A stretch of 40,979 nucleotides of DNA, taken from Lentisphaeria bacterium. GTDB taxonomy: Bacteria; Verrucomicrobiota; Lentisphaeria; Victivallales; Victivallaceae. Under the pieces are notes generated by a model. The model was not told where the DNA came from, did not search any database, and saw only the letters and a program-made list of their open reading frames with translations. A program made the translations under genes and the position numbers. The DNA is taken from assembly GCA_017504435.1 (NCBI GenBank), contig JAFVRD010000026.1, positions 1 to 40,979 of the forward strand, read 5' to 3'. Positions 16,737 to 25,968 of this stretch are shown here, one piece after another. Each line of letters starts with the position of its first letter. The stretch's first letter is position 1.

Positions 16737-17711
16737 ATGCCGATGCAGAAATCACAACTTCACCGTCTGATGCGGATCGCCGCTTTGCTGAAAGAAAACC
16801 GCTATCCGAACTCCGAAACGCTGGTAAAAGAGTTCCGGCGCATCGCTGTTGAGGAAGAGTTGGAAATCGACTGCGGAAAAAAGACCATTCTGCGCGATAT
16901 GAAGGTGCTTGAGCATGAATTTAATTGTCCGCTTGCCTTTGACCGCGCCAGAAACGGCTACTATCTCAAACACCACGGCTGGGATTTCATTGCTCCGGCA
17001 CTCCTTGACGAAAACGAAATGCTCGCCGCCGTCATCGGGGCGAGGATCGCCGAAGAGATTTTTCCGTCGCCGCTGAAAAACAAGATCCGCAATGCCGTGG
17101 ACTACCTTTTGCAGAACAACAATCCGGACTTTCTGGACACCGCCAATATGGAAAGTTTGAGCATTCTTTCCGGGCTGTATGCCAATATTGAGCCGGAAAT
17201 TTTTCAAACACTTTTTCAAGGGTGGCAAACCAATCACTGCGTAAAAATCGCCTACGCCGACTGGCAGGGCGAAGTTACCGAACGCATCATCGAGCCGCAT
17301 ACGCTGGTCTTTTTCAACAATTCGTGGTACACCAAAGGTTTATGCCACCTGAAAAATCAGCCCCGCACCTTTGCTTTGCGGCGAATCAAAAAAGCGGAAC
17401 TCCTGAAAAGCAATTTTGAGCCTGATAAAGAAATAATTTCTTCGGTAAATCCCGATGACTTCCTCGGCTTTGAGAAGATAAAAAATGTGAAACTGCACGC
17501 CGTAAGCTACGCTCTTGACCGCTTGAAATCAGCTCCGCTGCATACCCATCAAATCATCCACGATGACGGCACAGTAGAGATCCCGGCAGTTGCAAAAGAG
17601 GTACTGTTCCCGTTTATTTTGTCGCAGGAAGGCAATGTCCGGCTTATTGAACCGGCGGAGTTACAATCTGAATTCAAAATCAGATTGCAGGCTATGCTGG
17701 AACAATACTGA
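16737..17711 (+). CDS. WYL-domain transcriptional regulator
   Basis: 324 residues. The N-terminus (about 5-75) is a winged helix-turn-helix of the HTH_11/DeoR-like type found in this family ('QLHRLMRIAALLKENRYPNSETL', then 'GKKTILRDMKVLEHEFNCPL'). Residues about 165-235 form the WYL domain, here with 'FNNSWYTKGLCHLKNQPRTFALRRI', and the C-terminal extension (WCX) follows. WYL proteins bind nucleic-acid-derived or other small ligands and control defence, DNA-damage or metabolic genes. AGGAGGT stands 7 nt before the ATG. It is the only sizeable plus-strand gene between 7 and 30 kb and diverges from two micropeptide genes, which are its most likely local targets. Codon use differs from the surrounding CAZyme genes, so this could be a separately acquired module. 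Confidence 0.88.
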   Translation: MPMQKSQLHRLMRIAALLKENRYPNSETLVKEFRRIAVEEELEIDCGKKTILRDMKVLEHEFNCPLAFDRARNGYYLKHHGWDFIAPALLDENEMLAAVIGARIAEEIFPSPLKNKIRNAVDYLLQNNNPDFLDTANMESLSILSGLYANIEPEIFQTLFQGWQTNHCVKIAYADWQGEVTERIIEPHTLVFFNNSWYTKGLCHLKNQPRTFALRRIKKAELLKSNFEPDKEIISSVNPDDFLGFEKIKNVKLHAVSYALDRLKSAPLHTHQIIHDDGTVEIPAVAKEVLFPFILSQEGNVRLIEPAELQSEFKIRLQAMLEQY

Positions 17712-17852
17712 AAAAAACGTTTGCATTTTCAATACCATGCCCCGACCGGAATTGGACAAATACAGGGCGGTTACGGTTGCCTCCGGGGAATTCGGATGGT
17801 GATTTTTTGCGCTTGACATCAATCCCGGTTATTTCGCCAAAATGGTCAAAAC

Positions 17853-18644
17853 TTAATCCAACTGCTGCAATATGGTGCAGATATCTTCAAACGCCTCCAG
17901 CTGGGCGCGCCGTTTCAATTCATAGAAAAAGCCGTGTTCCATTTTTTCGTAACACTTCCAGCGGGTATTTATGCCCCATTGCCGGTGCAGTTCCGCAATT
18001 TTGGCAGTATGTTCGGATAAAAACATGTTTTCCAATTCAGCCTCCATGAAAAACAGCGGTGGATTAGCCGGGGAAATATAATTTTTCAATGATAATCTCC
18101 CGTAAACTTCCGGAGCCTGATCATAGGGGACCCCGGCAATATTCTGCATTATGCTCCAAGTTTGCGGCATCATTCCGTCCCACGGCAGAAAATCAACCGG
18201 CGTCGCCTGCAGAATTCCCATAACCGGTTTTACCCATGGATCTGAAAAATCATTTTTCTCTCCGCACGCTCCCGGGGCGGCACAAACCAGCAGCGATGCC
18301 AGATGTGCTCCGGCAGATTCACCGAAAACGGCGATTTTTACCTGCCGCCCGGAATTCCGGATCCAGGTTGCAAAACTGCTGTATGCCGCCCGGACATCAC
18401 TCAACTGCTCAAACGCATCCCTGGCATAAAGCCGGTAATCCGTCGATGCCGTGATAAACCCGCGTTTGCCGAATGCCTCCATAATGGAGTGAAACTTCTG
18501 CCGCGAACCGTTGCGCCAGCCGCCGCCGTGAATAAAGAAAACCGCCACTTGCTGTTCCGGCACATCGGGGGCTGCTGTAAATAAATCAAATACCCTGCCG
18601 GTTTGAAGCGGATCATCCAGATAAAAAGAACGGAATTCACTCAT
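17853..18644 (-). CDS. Alpha/beta-hydrolase esterase (acetyl-esterase/BD-FAE-like)
   Basis: 263 residues in the hormone-sensitive-lipase/acetyl-esterase part of the alpha/beta-hydrolase fold. The oxyanion motif HGGGW is at 39-43, the nucleophile elbow GESAGAH at 108-114 (Ser110), and the catalytic His is probably His237 in 'KMEHGF'. There is no signal peptide, so it would act on imported acylated sugars. The ATG has AAGGG about 10 nt upstream. It follows the metallophosphoesterase gene after a 117-nt gap, on the same strand. In CAZyme clusters such proteins usually deacetylate or deferuloylate oligosaccharides; the exact acyl group cannot be read. Confidence 0.85.
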   Translation of the reverse strand: MSEFRSFYLDDPLQTGRVFDLFTAAPDVPEQQVAVFFIHGGGWRNGSRQKFHSIMEAFGKRGFITASTDYRLYARDAFEQLSDVRAAYSSFATWIRNSGRQVKIAVFGESAGAHLASLLVCAAPGACGEKNDFSDPWVKPVMGILQATPVDFLPWDGMMPQTWSIMQNIAGVPYDQAPEVYGRLSLKNYISPANPPLFFMEAELENMFLSEHTAKIAELHRQWGINTRWKCYEKMEHGFFYELKRRAQLEAFEDICTILQQLD

Positions 18645-18761
18645 TTTAACATGCCCTTTTCACCGTATCTGAAGGATATTCACTCCGGCTGTCAATGCGA
18701 TATTGCAGATAACTTTGCAGTATGATGCTCATAACATATTGGCTATAAATGTTTACGATTT

Positions 18762-20153
18762 TCAGCGTTCAAAAATAAAAGTGTTTCTGGTTTCCCCGAT
18801 GGAGTTGTCATCAAAACCAACTCCGGCAAACACCAGTTGCAATTTTTTGCCTTCTGCAGGGACTTTTACCAGGCAATCCCGGTATTTCCACGGACAGCTT
18901 TCTGTAAAGGTAAAACCTTCACACTTGATGATGCGTTCACTGTCATCCAAAATCCGCACGTGGAGATTGAAAGAACTTTTCCTGCCTGCGGGCAGTTCTG
19001 CCCGGATCGCAGAAACTATCTGCAGAGTTTTGCCGCCGACAGACGGATGATCGATATCAATAACTTTGGAAACCACCTTTTGTCCTGCCGTTTTTTTGCC
19101 GGAGAGCGTCAGTAAATTGCCATCGATTTGGAAAAACTCATTGCCGGTTCCGCTTTTCAGCTTGTAAGTATCGACAACTGCCCGCCACGGTTTGCCTGGA
19201 TCGCTGACAAATGGTTCCGTATCAAGTATTTCAGAATAATGACGTTTGATCGTTTGGGCGGTTGTCACATCATCGCTGAGAATGCCATCCAACAGAATAT
19301 TGGCAACCGTTGGACCGTTTTCTGTCACCGTCACCCAGGTGATATGGTCAAATTCCCCATAGTCGATACCGCGCATCTGGGAAACGCCTCCCGCTGTGGC
19401 AAGTACATAATAATCATGTCCGTAACGCTTGAATTTGATATAATGATGCCAATCTCCGGCAAAACTTGTGTATTTGCGCTTATGCAGAACTTTTTGGATC
19501 TTTATATAATTTTCACTGATCCACGCGCTCGGATTGTGCACAAAAACCATCGTCCAACGTACATCCGGATGTTTTTTCAGCACGTCGATCGCCCAGTCGG
19601 CCTGCCGGTCGGTGATCCCGATTTGCGGAACTCTGGAATCCCGCCCCTCCATGCTGTTAAGACAGAGAAAAAGAACATCTTTATAAATGAAACTGTAATA
19701 AGTGTTGTTACCGGCAAACTCTTTCCACACCATGGTGCTGTCTTCATTGGCACGCGGAAAACCTGCCCGGGTACGGGATATGTCATGATTGCCGACGATG
19801 TAGAAAAATGGCGCCTGCGATTTTTCAGTGAAACCAATTAATTCTTGCCACTGTTCACGCAAATGATCGGAAGATTGCTTATCTTTCCGGGTCGGCCCTT
19901 GAATCAGGTCACCGACGCTCATTATGAAGTCCGGCTGCAGCAAATTTGCTTTTTTCAGAGCCTGCTCAAAAACTCCCGGTCGTTCGCTGCCGGTACGGTC
20001 AGGAATAATGACAAAAGAAAATTTTTTGTCACCGGAAATGAAATTTTCATGAGTCCACGGCTTTTTGCCATCAGGCAATGAGTGGCGGAATTCTGCGGCT
20101 TCAACAACTGCAAAAGCCGAGAGGCAAAACAGAAACAAGAGGATTTTCGGCAT
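18762..20153 (-). CDS. Secreted calcineurin-like metallophosphoesterase
   Basis: 463 residues with a signal peptide (MPKILLFLFCLSAFAVVEA). The metallophosphoesterase core spans about 45-290: 'IIPDRTG' at 49-55, GD at 81-82, GNHD at 121-124, 'VFVHNP' and 'FAGDWHHY'. The first metal motif is DRT in place of DxH, a variant I recall from related planctomycete and PVC proteins; the later Asp, Asn and His ligands are intact. The last ~130 residues form a beta domain ('GKTLQIVSAIRAEL'). It probably removes phosphate or sulfate-like esters outside the cytoplasm, but the substrate is unknown. Two hairpins lie in the 137-nt gap before it. Confidence 0.82.
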   Translation of the reverse strand: MPKILLFLFCLSAFAVVEAAEFRHSLPDGKKPWTHENFISGDKKFSFVIIPDRTGSERPGVFEQALKKANLLQPDFIMSVGDLIQGPTRKDKQSSDHLREQWQELIGFTEKSQAPFFYIVGNHDISRTRAGFPRANEDSTMVWKEFAGNNTYYSFIYKDVLFLCLNSMEGRDSRVPQIGITDRQADWAIDVLKKHPDVRWTMVFVHNPSAWISENYIKIQKVLHKRKYTSFAGDWHHYIKFKRYGHDYYVLATAGGVSQMRGIDYGEFDHITWVTVTENGPTVANILLDGILSDDVTTAQTIKRHYSEILDTEPFVSDPGKPWRAVVDTYKLKSGTGNEFFQIDGNLLTLSGKKTAGQKVVSKVIDIDHPSVGGKTLQIVSAIRAELPAGRKSSFNLHVRILDDSERIIKCEGFTFTESCPWKYRDCLVKVPAEGKKLQLVFAGVGFDDNSIGETRNTFIFER

Positions 20154-20174
20154 GATTTATTCCTTTATTTTACG

Positions 20175-20244
20175 ATGCTCCATTGCGGGAACCAATGGAG
20201 CATAAAAACGGTTTGGACTTATCCGCATAACCGCTACCGGATAA
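20175..20244 (-). promoter_or_regulatory. Two tandem hairpins in the leader/intercistronic gap before the metallophosphoesterase
   Basis: In minus-strand order: TTATCCG/CGGATAA (20244-20238 with 20225-20219), then ATGCTCCATTG with its perfect complement (20203-20193 with 20185-20175, 7-nt loop). Neither is followed by a T run, so they are not ordinary terminators. They could be an mRNA processing or stability element between 20291-23707 and 18762-20153, or a regulatory leader. Confidence 0.55.
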
Positions 20245-20290
20245 ATTCAAAAGCTCAATACTTATCTCTTTTTTTTGAAATTCAGTTGCA

Positions 20291-23200
20291 TTAATTTTCC
20301 GGGATCATAAAATCCCAGAATTTATGATCCAGTGTCTCTCCGGCAGCACGCATCTCCCCGGCAAGGAATTTGCCCCATTCGCCGGGGGCGTTGATTTGGC
20401 GGGCACTGCGGAAAGGTTCTGCGGCAAAGTAAACGACACTGCCTTTGCCGACATTGCGTTCAAATGCCGCCGGGGTATTGTCGGCATAAACCGCAATGAT
20501 TTTTGCATCCGCAGGAGCTTTCACACTGTAAGCGGCTTCAACAACACTTTCTTTGCCATTAAAAATCACCGATTTATCGCTGCGGCGTCTACCGATTTCA
20601 GCACCGATGAGTTTTTGCCGCTGAGCGGCAAGAGGATTACCGTCATTGGCAAAAGCAAAAGCTTCTGCATCCATGATGATAAGTCTGCCGCCGTTTTCCA
20701 CATATTCAACCAGTTTGTCGGCAACGGTACGGGTGAGATATTTCAGATTGGGGGCAATAATAAGTTTGTAATCCGCAGTTGCGGTGCGGCCGTCAGCGAC
20801 TTCATAATCGGAAATGAATTTGAAATTGCCTTTGAGTTTTTCACCCATAATGGCATAAAGAGCATATTCCGCATTCTGTTCGATATCGAATTTGCCCCAG
20901 TGTGCGACATAACTGTACAATATGCCCACCGGAGATTTTTCCGGTAATGCCAACGGTTTCATTTTGCGGACGATGCGTGAGATCCGGATCATTTCTTCGT
21001 AGCATCCGGGAGCTGTTTCCAAATTGGCATCAGTATACCAGCGCAGGATATCGGCACCATTTTTCAACGCCTGACTTGCCCATTCCCGCAAATTTTCCGC
21101 CACCGGTGCTCTGCCGCAGTAGTTGAATGCCTGGATATAAACCGCGGTAAGTTTGCCGCGATTCATATCGTGGAGTGTTTTGGCACTGAATCCGGTATGG
21201 TAAAGTGCGCGTTCCCTGCCGCATTGGGCGAGAGTACTGGTCGGGTAGGGGTCAACGCAGCCGATATCGGAAACCCCGGCAAAATCGGGAAAAACTTCGA
21301 TCCCGCGGAAAGTCGAAACGGTGTTGAACGCATTTACCGCCATAAACGGGACTTCCGGAGCATAATGTTTTACCAGATCCCTTTCATTACGCTTGAAGGC
21401 GATGACTTTTTCATTCCAATACTTCAAAAATGCGATCCGGCGGAATGGCGCATCCGCATCATCATTGGGCGCGAAATTATCAAATAATCCGTATTTTCCG
21501 AAGCCATGCTCCTTTTTGATCTCTTCACTGATCTGATTGAGTTCGGCTGTTTTGTCGACGTTTTTCGTTACACTGTGGGATTCATAAATCGTATTGGTAG
21601 GTTCATCGGTACTGACGACCCATGCCAGATGCGGAATGATCCAGGCATCTTTTTTGAATCTGTCATGTCCCCATGCCATTGTTATTTTGTGCAGCAGCGG
21701 ATCAGCGGCATTGACCAGATTGGCACGCACTTTAAGTACGGCCCCTTCCCGGATCGCCTGACGATCCTGACTGCTGTTGTGCAGATTGCAGGTGAATTTC
21801 CAGTTGTTTTTTTGGAGCAGTTCCAACAATTCCTCCCGGGTGCCGAAACAGCTCAGCCAGGGATAGCCGATGGGAGTGGCATCGGTGGCATCTTTCATCT
21901 CTTCAAGCATTTGTTTCTGCCGCAAATGCCAGGTGGAAGCGTTCTCTTTTTTGAATTTCGGACTGTAACTGTTGATAAGAAAAGCTCCCAGACTATAGAC
22001 CTTGTATCCGCCTTCTGCTTTGCGCGGCAGTTGAGCAAAGAGTTTTTCTTTGCGCTCGACTTTCAGCGGATCGGTCAACATCTCTTCCCGGTAACGATTA
22101 AGCACACCGAATTCATCATTGAATTCCAGTGTGCCGAATTTATCCACATTTTTGAGGCTTCCCGACTGCATGTTCCATTGAGTACTGCCTCTGGCAGCTC
22201 CCGGGACCCGCCGGTTTCGCACGATATTTATTCGCCACTTCTGACCGGGTTTCGGGGTGAGACCGAACTCCTTGAACGGCAGCACCAATTCTGCTGTCCA
22301 GCGGTCTTTTTCGACTGCCGCTCCGGTCTGCCAGGAGTAATTGCGCTCCCCCATGCCGCGCCACGGATCACCCGGCACCCGCTGATACAATTCACAATCA
22401 TAGTGTCCGCCGATCGTATTGAAAACCAACTGCATAGCACGGTTATTGGGAGATGCGACAAACAATTCGACCGAGTCATCATGCCAGACCGGGCTGTCAT
22501 GTTTGGTTTCTCTGGCAACGATTTTTCCGGCTTCCGGTTCAAAACAACACACGCCCAGATACAGATTTTTATCATCGTAAGCTATATACATTTCGCTTTC
22601 GACTTCCTGAACCTGACCGGTTCCGAAACGGTAGAACCGGGTTATTTTACCGGATTCGCTCCAGACCGGCTCGGTAAGTTTGCCATCGGGAACGATGGGG
22701 TCAGATGTTCTGGCGACGACAACGGAATCTGCAATCGGTTCCACATAGAGGTCCTTGATAATAAATTTCCCTCCCATACCTTTGAGGCGCAGTATGTGCA
22801 TGCGGGCACTTTCAGAATTGCCGGGTGCGGTGAATTCAAAATTGTATTCACGGGTCTGACCTTGGGCAGGCAGATCCAGTTTCCACTGCACGGGGGCATC
22901 ACCGCTGGCTTTACCGGCTTTGGTATGGAAATCCAGCGTGAGCATTGCACTGCCGCCGGGAGTTCGGATGATATTTTCACAGCTCAACTTGAATCTTATC
23001 GAATAAGTAACCCGTTTTTGCAAAGAAAGATAAGTATAACACGCTGCATTGTCACCCGGTTGGGCCGCAGTAAAAATCGCACCGCGGCGGTCTGCTGAAC
23101 GCTCCAGAGTAATGGCATTGTTGCGCGGCCAGTTGCTCCAGTAGGCAGCGGTTTTATATGCGCTTTTAAGTTCAGCGGGCAGATGATCTGATACCGGAGT

Positions 23201-23707
23201 GATATTGACATTGGTGATCTCAAATTTTCCGGCGATGTTATTCAAATTCAAAAGTACCGCCTGAATCCGGGAGGCATTGGCAGGAACTGTAAAAACCGTA
23301 CTGGCTTTAACATAACTGCCGGCGGTATTTTTCAGTTCCAGATCAAATTTGTAAGGAGGAAGCCCTTTGATCCCCAATCCTTTTTCATTCTGGAAATTGA
23401 TTTGGATCCGTGCGGCAGTCCGTTTGCCTTCAGCCATTTGCAAACCGGAAAGTTTATAGAGGTAGCTGACCATATACTTTTTGCCCGGTTCCACCGGAGA
23501 GTAGGTATAGATCGAACTCATCGCTTTAGGAGCTGTGACATTGAAAATCAGTACCCGGTTGGAACCGTTGCGTTTGCTCTGCACCGTGACGGCAGGGTCT
23601 TTGGGGTAGCCCCGGAAAGGGACTTTCAAATAGTTGAATTTGCTTTCTGCTCCGCATAAAACACACACGCCAAAGAGAATCAGCAAGATCAAAAGTGATT
23701 TTTTCAT
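20291..23707 (-). CDS. Secreted multidomain glycoside hydrolase-like protein with CBM9 and GH42-type domains
   Basis: 1138 residues with a signal peptide (about 20 residues, ending LCGA). Two jelly-roll domains fill about 25-330. A CBM9-like domain follows at about 335-545, recognised by 'VPDGKLTEPVWSES', 'MYIAYDDKNLYLGV' and 'WHDDSVELFV'. The next ~360 residues look like a TIM barrel. A GH42 trimerisation-like Rossmann domain ends it ('LIIAPNLKYLTRTVADKLVEYVENGGRLIIMD'). No canonical acid/base or nucleophile pair could be assigned with confidence. It has its own near-consensus promoter. A cell-surface or periplasmic role in binding and cutting polysaccharide is inferred from the domains. A 530-codon frame on the opposite strand is a shadow. 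Confidence 0.75.
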   Translation of the reverse strand: MKKSLLILLILFGVCVLCGAESKFNYLKVPFRGYPKDPAVTVQSKRNGSNRVLIFNVTAPKAMSSIYTYSPVEPGKKYMVSYLYKLSGLQMAEGKRTAARIQINFQNEKGLGIKGLPPYKFDLELKNTAGSYVKASTVFTVPANASRIQAVLLNLNNIAGKFEITNVNITPVSDHLPAELKSAYKTAAYWSNWPRNNAITLERSADRRGAIFTAAQPGDNAACYTYLSLQKRVTYSIRFKLSCENIIRTPGGSAMLTLDFHTKAGKASGDAPVQWKLDLPAQGQTREYNFEFTAPGNSESARMHILRLKGMGGKFIIKDLYVEPIADSVVVARTSDPIVPDGKLTEPVWSESGKITRFYRFGTGQVQEVESEMYIAYDDKNLYLGVCCFEPEAGKIVARETKHDSPVWHDDSVELFVASPNNRAMQLVFNTIGGHYDCELYQRVPGDPWRGMGERNYSWQTGAAVEKDRWTAELVLPFKEFGLTPKPGQKWRINIVRNRRVPGAARGSTQWNMQSGSLKNVDKFGTLEFNDEFGVLNRYREEMLTDPLKVERKEKLFAQLPRKAEGGYKVYSLGAFLINSYSPKFKKENASTWHLRQKQMLEEMKDATDATPIGYPWLSCFGTREELLELLQKNNWKFTCNLHNSSQDRQAIREGAVLKVRANLVNAADPLLHKITMAWGHDRFKKDAWIIPHLAWVVSTDEPTNTIYESHSVTKNVDKTAELNQISEEIKKEHGFGKYGLFDNFAPNDDADAPFRRIAFLKYWNEKVIAFKRNERDLVKHYAPEVPFMAVNAFNTVSTFRGIEVFPDFAGVSDIGCVDPYPTSTLAQCGRERALYHTGFSAKTLHDMNRGKLTAVYIQAFNYCGRAPVAENLREWASQALKNGADILRWYTDANLETAPGCYEEMIRISRIVRKMKPLALPEKSPVGILYSYVAHWGKFDIEQNAEYALYAIMGEKLKGNFKFISDYEVADGRTATADYKLIIAPNLKYLTRTVADKLVEYVENGGRLIIMDAEAFAFANDGNPLAAQRQKLIGAEIGRRRSDKSVIFNGKESVVEAAYSVKAPADAKIIAVYADNTPAAFERNVGKGSVVYFAAEPFRSARQINAPGEWGKFLAGEMRAAGETLDHKFWDFMIPEN

Positions 23708-23755
23708 TTTTTTATTCCTTCAGTTGTCATTAATGATATTCCGTCCGGTTAATGT

Positions 23756-23784
23756 AATATACAACACCTGCGACAGTTTTTCAA
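23756..23784 (-). promoter_or_regulatory. Sigma70 promoter of the CBM9/GH42-like gene
   Basis: Minus strand TTGAAA (23784-23779), 17-bp spacer, TATATT (23761-23756), 49 nt before the start codon; GAAGGA serves as ribosome site. Confidence 0.7.
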
Positions 23785-23832
23785 GATTTAACGGCATGAT
23801 TCACATATTTTACAAATGCGTTTTCAGCGATA

Positions 23833-25905
23833 TTATCTGTTAAGTTTGACCGAAAAAAATCTTTTAAGACCATCCAATTCAATGTTGGCAGTACCGTTTT
23901 TCACCTCGTACGTTCCGGGATTTTCGATATCTGCAGAATAGAGTACTGCATTTTTGAAACTGCCGGATATCTCAACTTTACCGCAAAGCGGTTCATAGTT
24001 GAGCGTTTCCACTACCGGGTTGCCGATTTTATGCAATCTGACCGTGGGATGGTAATTTGCGGTGACTCCGGTCGGCATGAAATGCACCACGTAATTGCCC
24101 GCTTTATCGGTGTAAACCCGGTATTTAAGTGAATCAGGCACTTTGATATCCAGCGGTTTTGAAGTCAGCGATCCGGTCAAAGCGGCGATTTTTTCCGTCT
24201 GTCCTTCTGCGTGCGGACGGAATGGCGACCAGTAGAAATTATCCGCCAGTTTGCAGAAATTGTATTCATCAAAGGTTAAGTCTCGGTCTGACTCATATTT
24301 TATTTCCAGCGGAGAATGTCCTTCCGCGAAACAGAATGTCTGCGAGAAAAACGCTTCGCGTGAAGCTTTATCCAAGGTACGGTTCACCTCCGGCCGCAGC
24401 GGTCTGACTCCGAATTTATCAAGCAGCGAACCGCATTGGGCATCAGCACCTCCGGCATCACGTCCACCGCACAGACCGGTGGCTATGACCGTTCCTCCGG
24501 ATGCCAGATACCGGTCGATGGCAATACGTTCTTCCGGGGCGAGGCAATCGCAGTCGGTCAGTATCAGCACTTTGATTTTTGCTGAATTTTCCGGCAGACG
24601 GCAGATCACATTGGAGACGATATTTGCCCGGTAAAGCCCACGTACCGCAGCGGCAAAACCATTGGCATAATCATCGGCGAAATTGCCGTTGAAGTTTCGG
24701 GATGCACTGGAAAAATAAACTGCCGTCTGTGCTGTGTCGGTCAACTCTTCCAGTTCCGGGAACCGGGCATCAAAATTATAGGCTTCATGGACGATTTCAG
24801 CCTCGTCGGGCAATTCGCACTGTTCAGCAAAGGTCAGACCGCAGCGGGCCTTGTGAGTGGAGATCCAGCTGTCGCTGTTGAAAAACTTATTCAAACTCCA
24901 GGTGCGGAAACCTTCATCGGGAAAAAAGGCATAGCCCAAACCGAGACATGCCATATTACGGCGTTCAGCGATCCCGCAGTTGAGCTGCATATCCGGGATA
25001 CGGGATTCTATGCCGTCTTTGCCGCCGGAAATATTGCCGCACATCTCCAGCATGACCGTATTCAACGAATCCTCCCAAACCGACAAGTCCAAACCGACGC
25101 AGTCATTGTAACGCCCGGTTGAACTTGAACAGCAGGAGGTCAATATCGCATCTCCGGGAATGACCTCCCGCACCATAGCCAGAAAATCTCTGCCGTCACG
25201 CAGATGCTGATCCACCCAGCAGCGGAAATCCGGATTCTCATAATTGCCCCAGAAAGTGAAATCAGTGGACGGAGGAAGGCTCCTGCCGGTTGTCTGCCGG
25301 TATTTGTCCCGGCAATATTCACACCCGCATGATCCCCAGCGGCCGTAGTGACCGACATCATCACACATCAGACCATCAATGCCGGTTTCCGCAAAAAGCC
25401 GCTGAACATAAGCACGGTAAGCATAACGGAAATCAGGATTGTTGGTACAGAAACATTCGCTGTGATAGCGGGGCAGATAAACCGGAGAACCGTCATCGAC
25501 CCGCAACTGGCGGAAACTGTTGAGTTTTTTTCCGGCATAACAGAGATCTCCGATGATCGCCGGATCCGGAGTCATCGGCACATGATGGTGATTCCGGTCA
25601 AAATTTTCCCGGCGGTCCTCCCAGCTGCGGGGACGGTAGTTGAGTACCGCTGAATGATGGTCGATAACTTTGATACCGTATTTATGATATTCATCAACCG
25701 TAAAGGCGATAAGTTTGTGTACCAGGTCAAAATTGTAAATGAAGTCCCAGCGGAAGTGAAACCCGAATATTACCGCCAATTCAACTTTGGCAGCGGCGGC
25801 GGCAGCGGCTTTCCGGCGGATACGCTCTTCCACGCCGGGATTGGGAAAATCCAATTCCTCCCAATTGAACCAATGACTTACAGTACGGTAATGATTTGTA
25901 CGCAT
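23833..25905 (-). CDS. Putative GHL6/GH42-type glycoside hydrolase
   Basis: About 690 residues, no signal peptide. I chose the ATG at 25903-25905 with AAGGGA 6-8 nt upstream, not the TTG seven codons earlier. The first ~380 residues form a TIM barrel of the hypothetical-glycosyl-hydrolase (GHL6-like) type: 'YGIKVIDHHSAV', then 'GIDGLMCDDVGHYGRWGSCGCEYC', where a Cys-rich CxCxxC follows the Asp-Asp, then 'DLSVWEDSL' with a possible catalytic Glu. Residues about 410-540 are a Rossmann/trimerisation-like domain ('IKVLILTDCDCLAPEERIAIDRYLASGG'), then a small beta domain. The next gene upstream (25969) ends 63 nt before, so the two probably share a transcript. Substrate unknown. Confidence 0.7.
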   Translation of the reverse strand: MRTNHYRTVSHWFNWEELDFPNPGVEERIRRKAAAAAAAKVELAVIFGFHFRWDFIYNFDLVHKLIAFTVDEYHKYGIKVIDHHSAVLNYRPRSWEDRRENFDRNHHHVPMTPDPAIIGDLCYAGKKLNSFRQLRVDDGSPVYLPRYHSECFCTNNPDFRYAYRAYVQRLFAETGIDGLMCDDVGHYGRWGSCGCEYCRDKYRQTTGRSLPPSTDFTFWGNYENPDFRCWVDQHLRDGRDFLAMVREVIPGDAILTSCCSSSTGRYNDCVGLDLSVWEDSLNTVMLEMCGNISGGKDGIESRIPDMQLNCGIAERRNMACLGLGYAFFPDEGFRTWSLNKFFNSDSWISTHKARCGLTFAEQCELPDEAEIVHEAYNFDARFPELEELTDTAQTAVYFSSASRNFNGNFADDYANGFAAAVRGLYRANIVSNVICRLPENSAKIKVLILTDCDCLAPEERIAIDRYLASGGTVIATGLCGGRDAGGADAQCGSLLDKFGVRPLRPEVNRTLDKASREAFFSQTFCFAEGHSPLEIKYESDRDLTFDEYNFCKLADNFYWSPFRPHAEGQTEKIAALTGSLTSKPLDIKVPDSLKYRVYTDKAGNYVVHFMPTGVTANYHPTVRLHKIGNPVVETLNYEPLCGKVEISGSFKNAVLYSADIENPGTYEVKNGTANIELDGLKRFFSVKLNR

Positions 25906-25968
25906 ATTATATCCCTTATTTTTCAAGACATCCTGCCGGATGCCATATATACTGCAATCCCGAAAATT

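Noticed and set aside
21506-23098. 530-codon open frame on the plus strand
   Set aside because: Fully antisense to the CBM9/GH42-like gene, no ribosome site, Cys/Phe/His-rich composition without domain signatures; an effect of codon bias on the coding strand.
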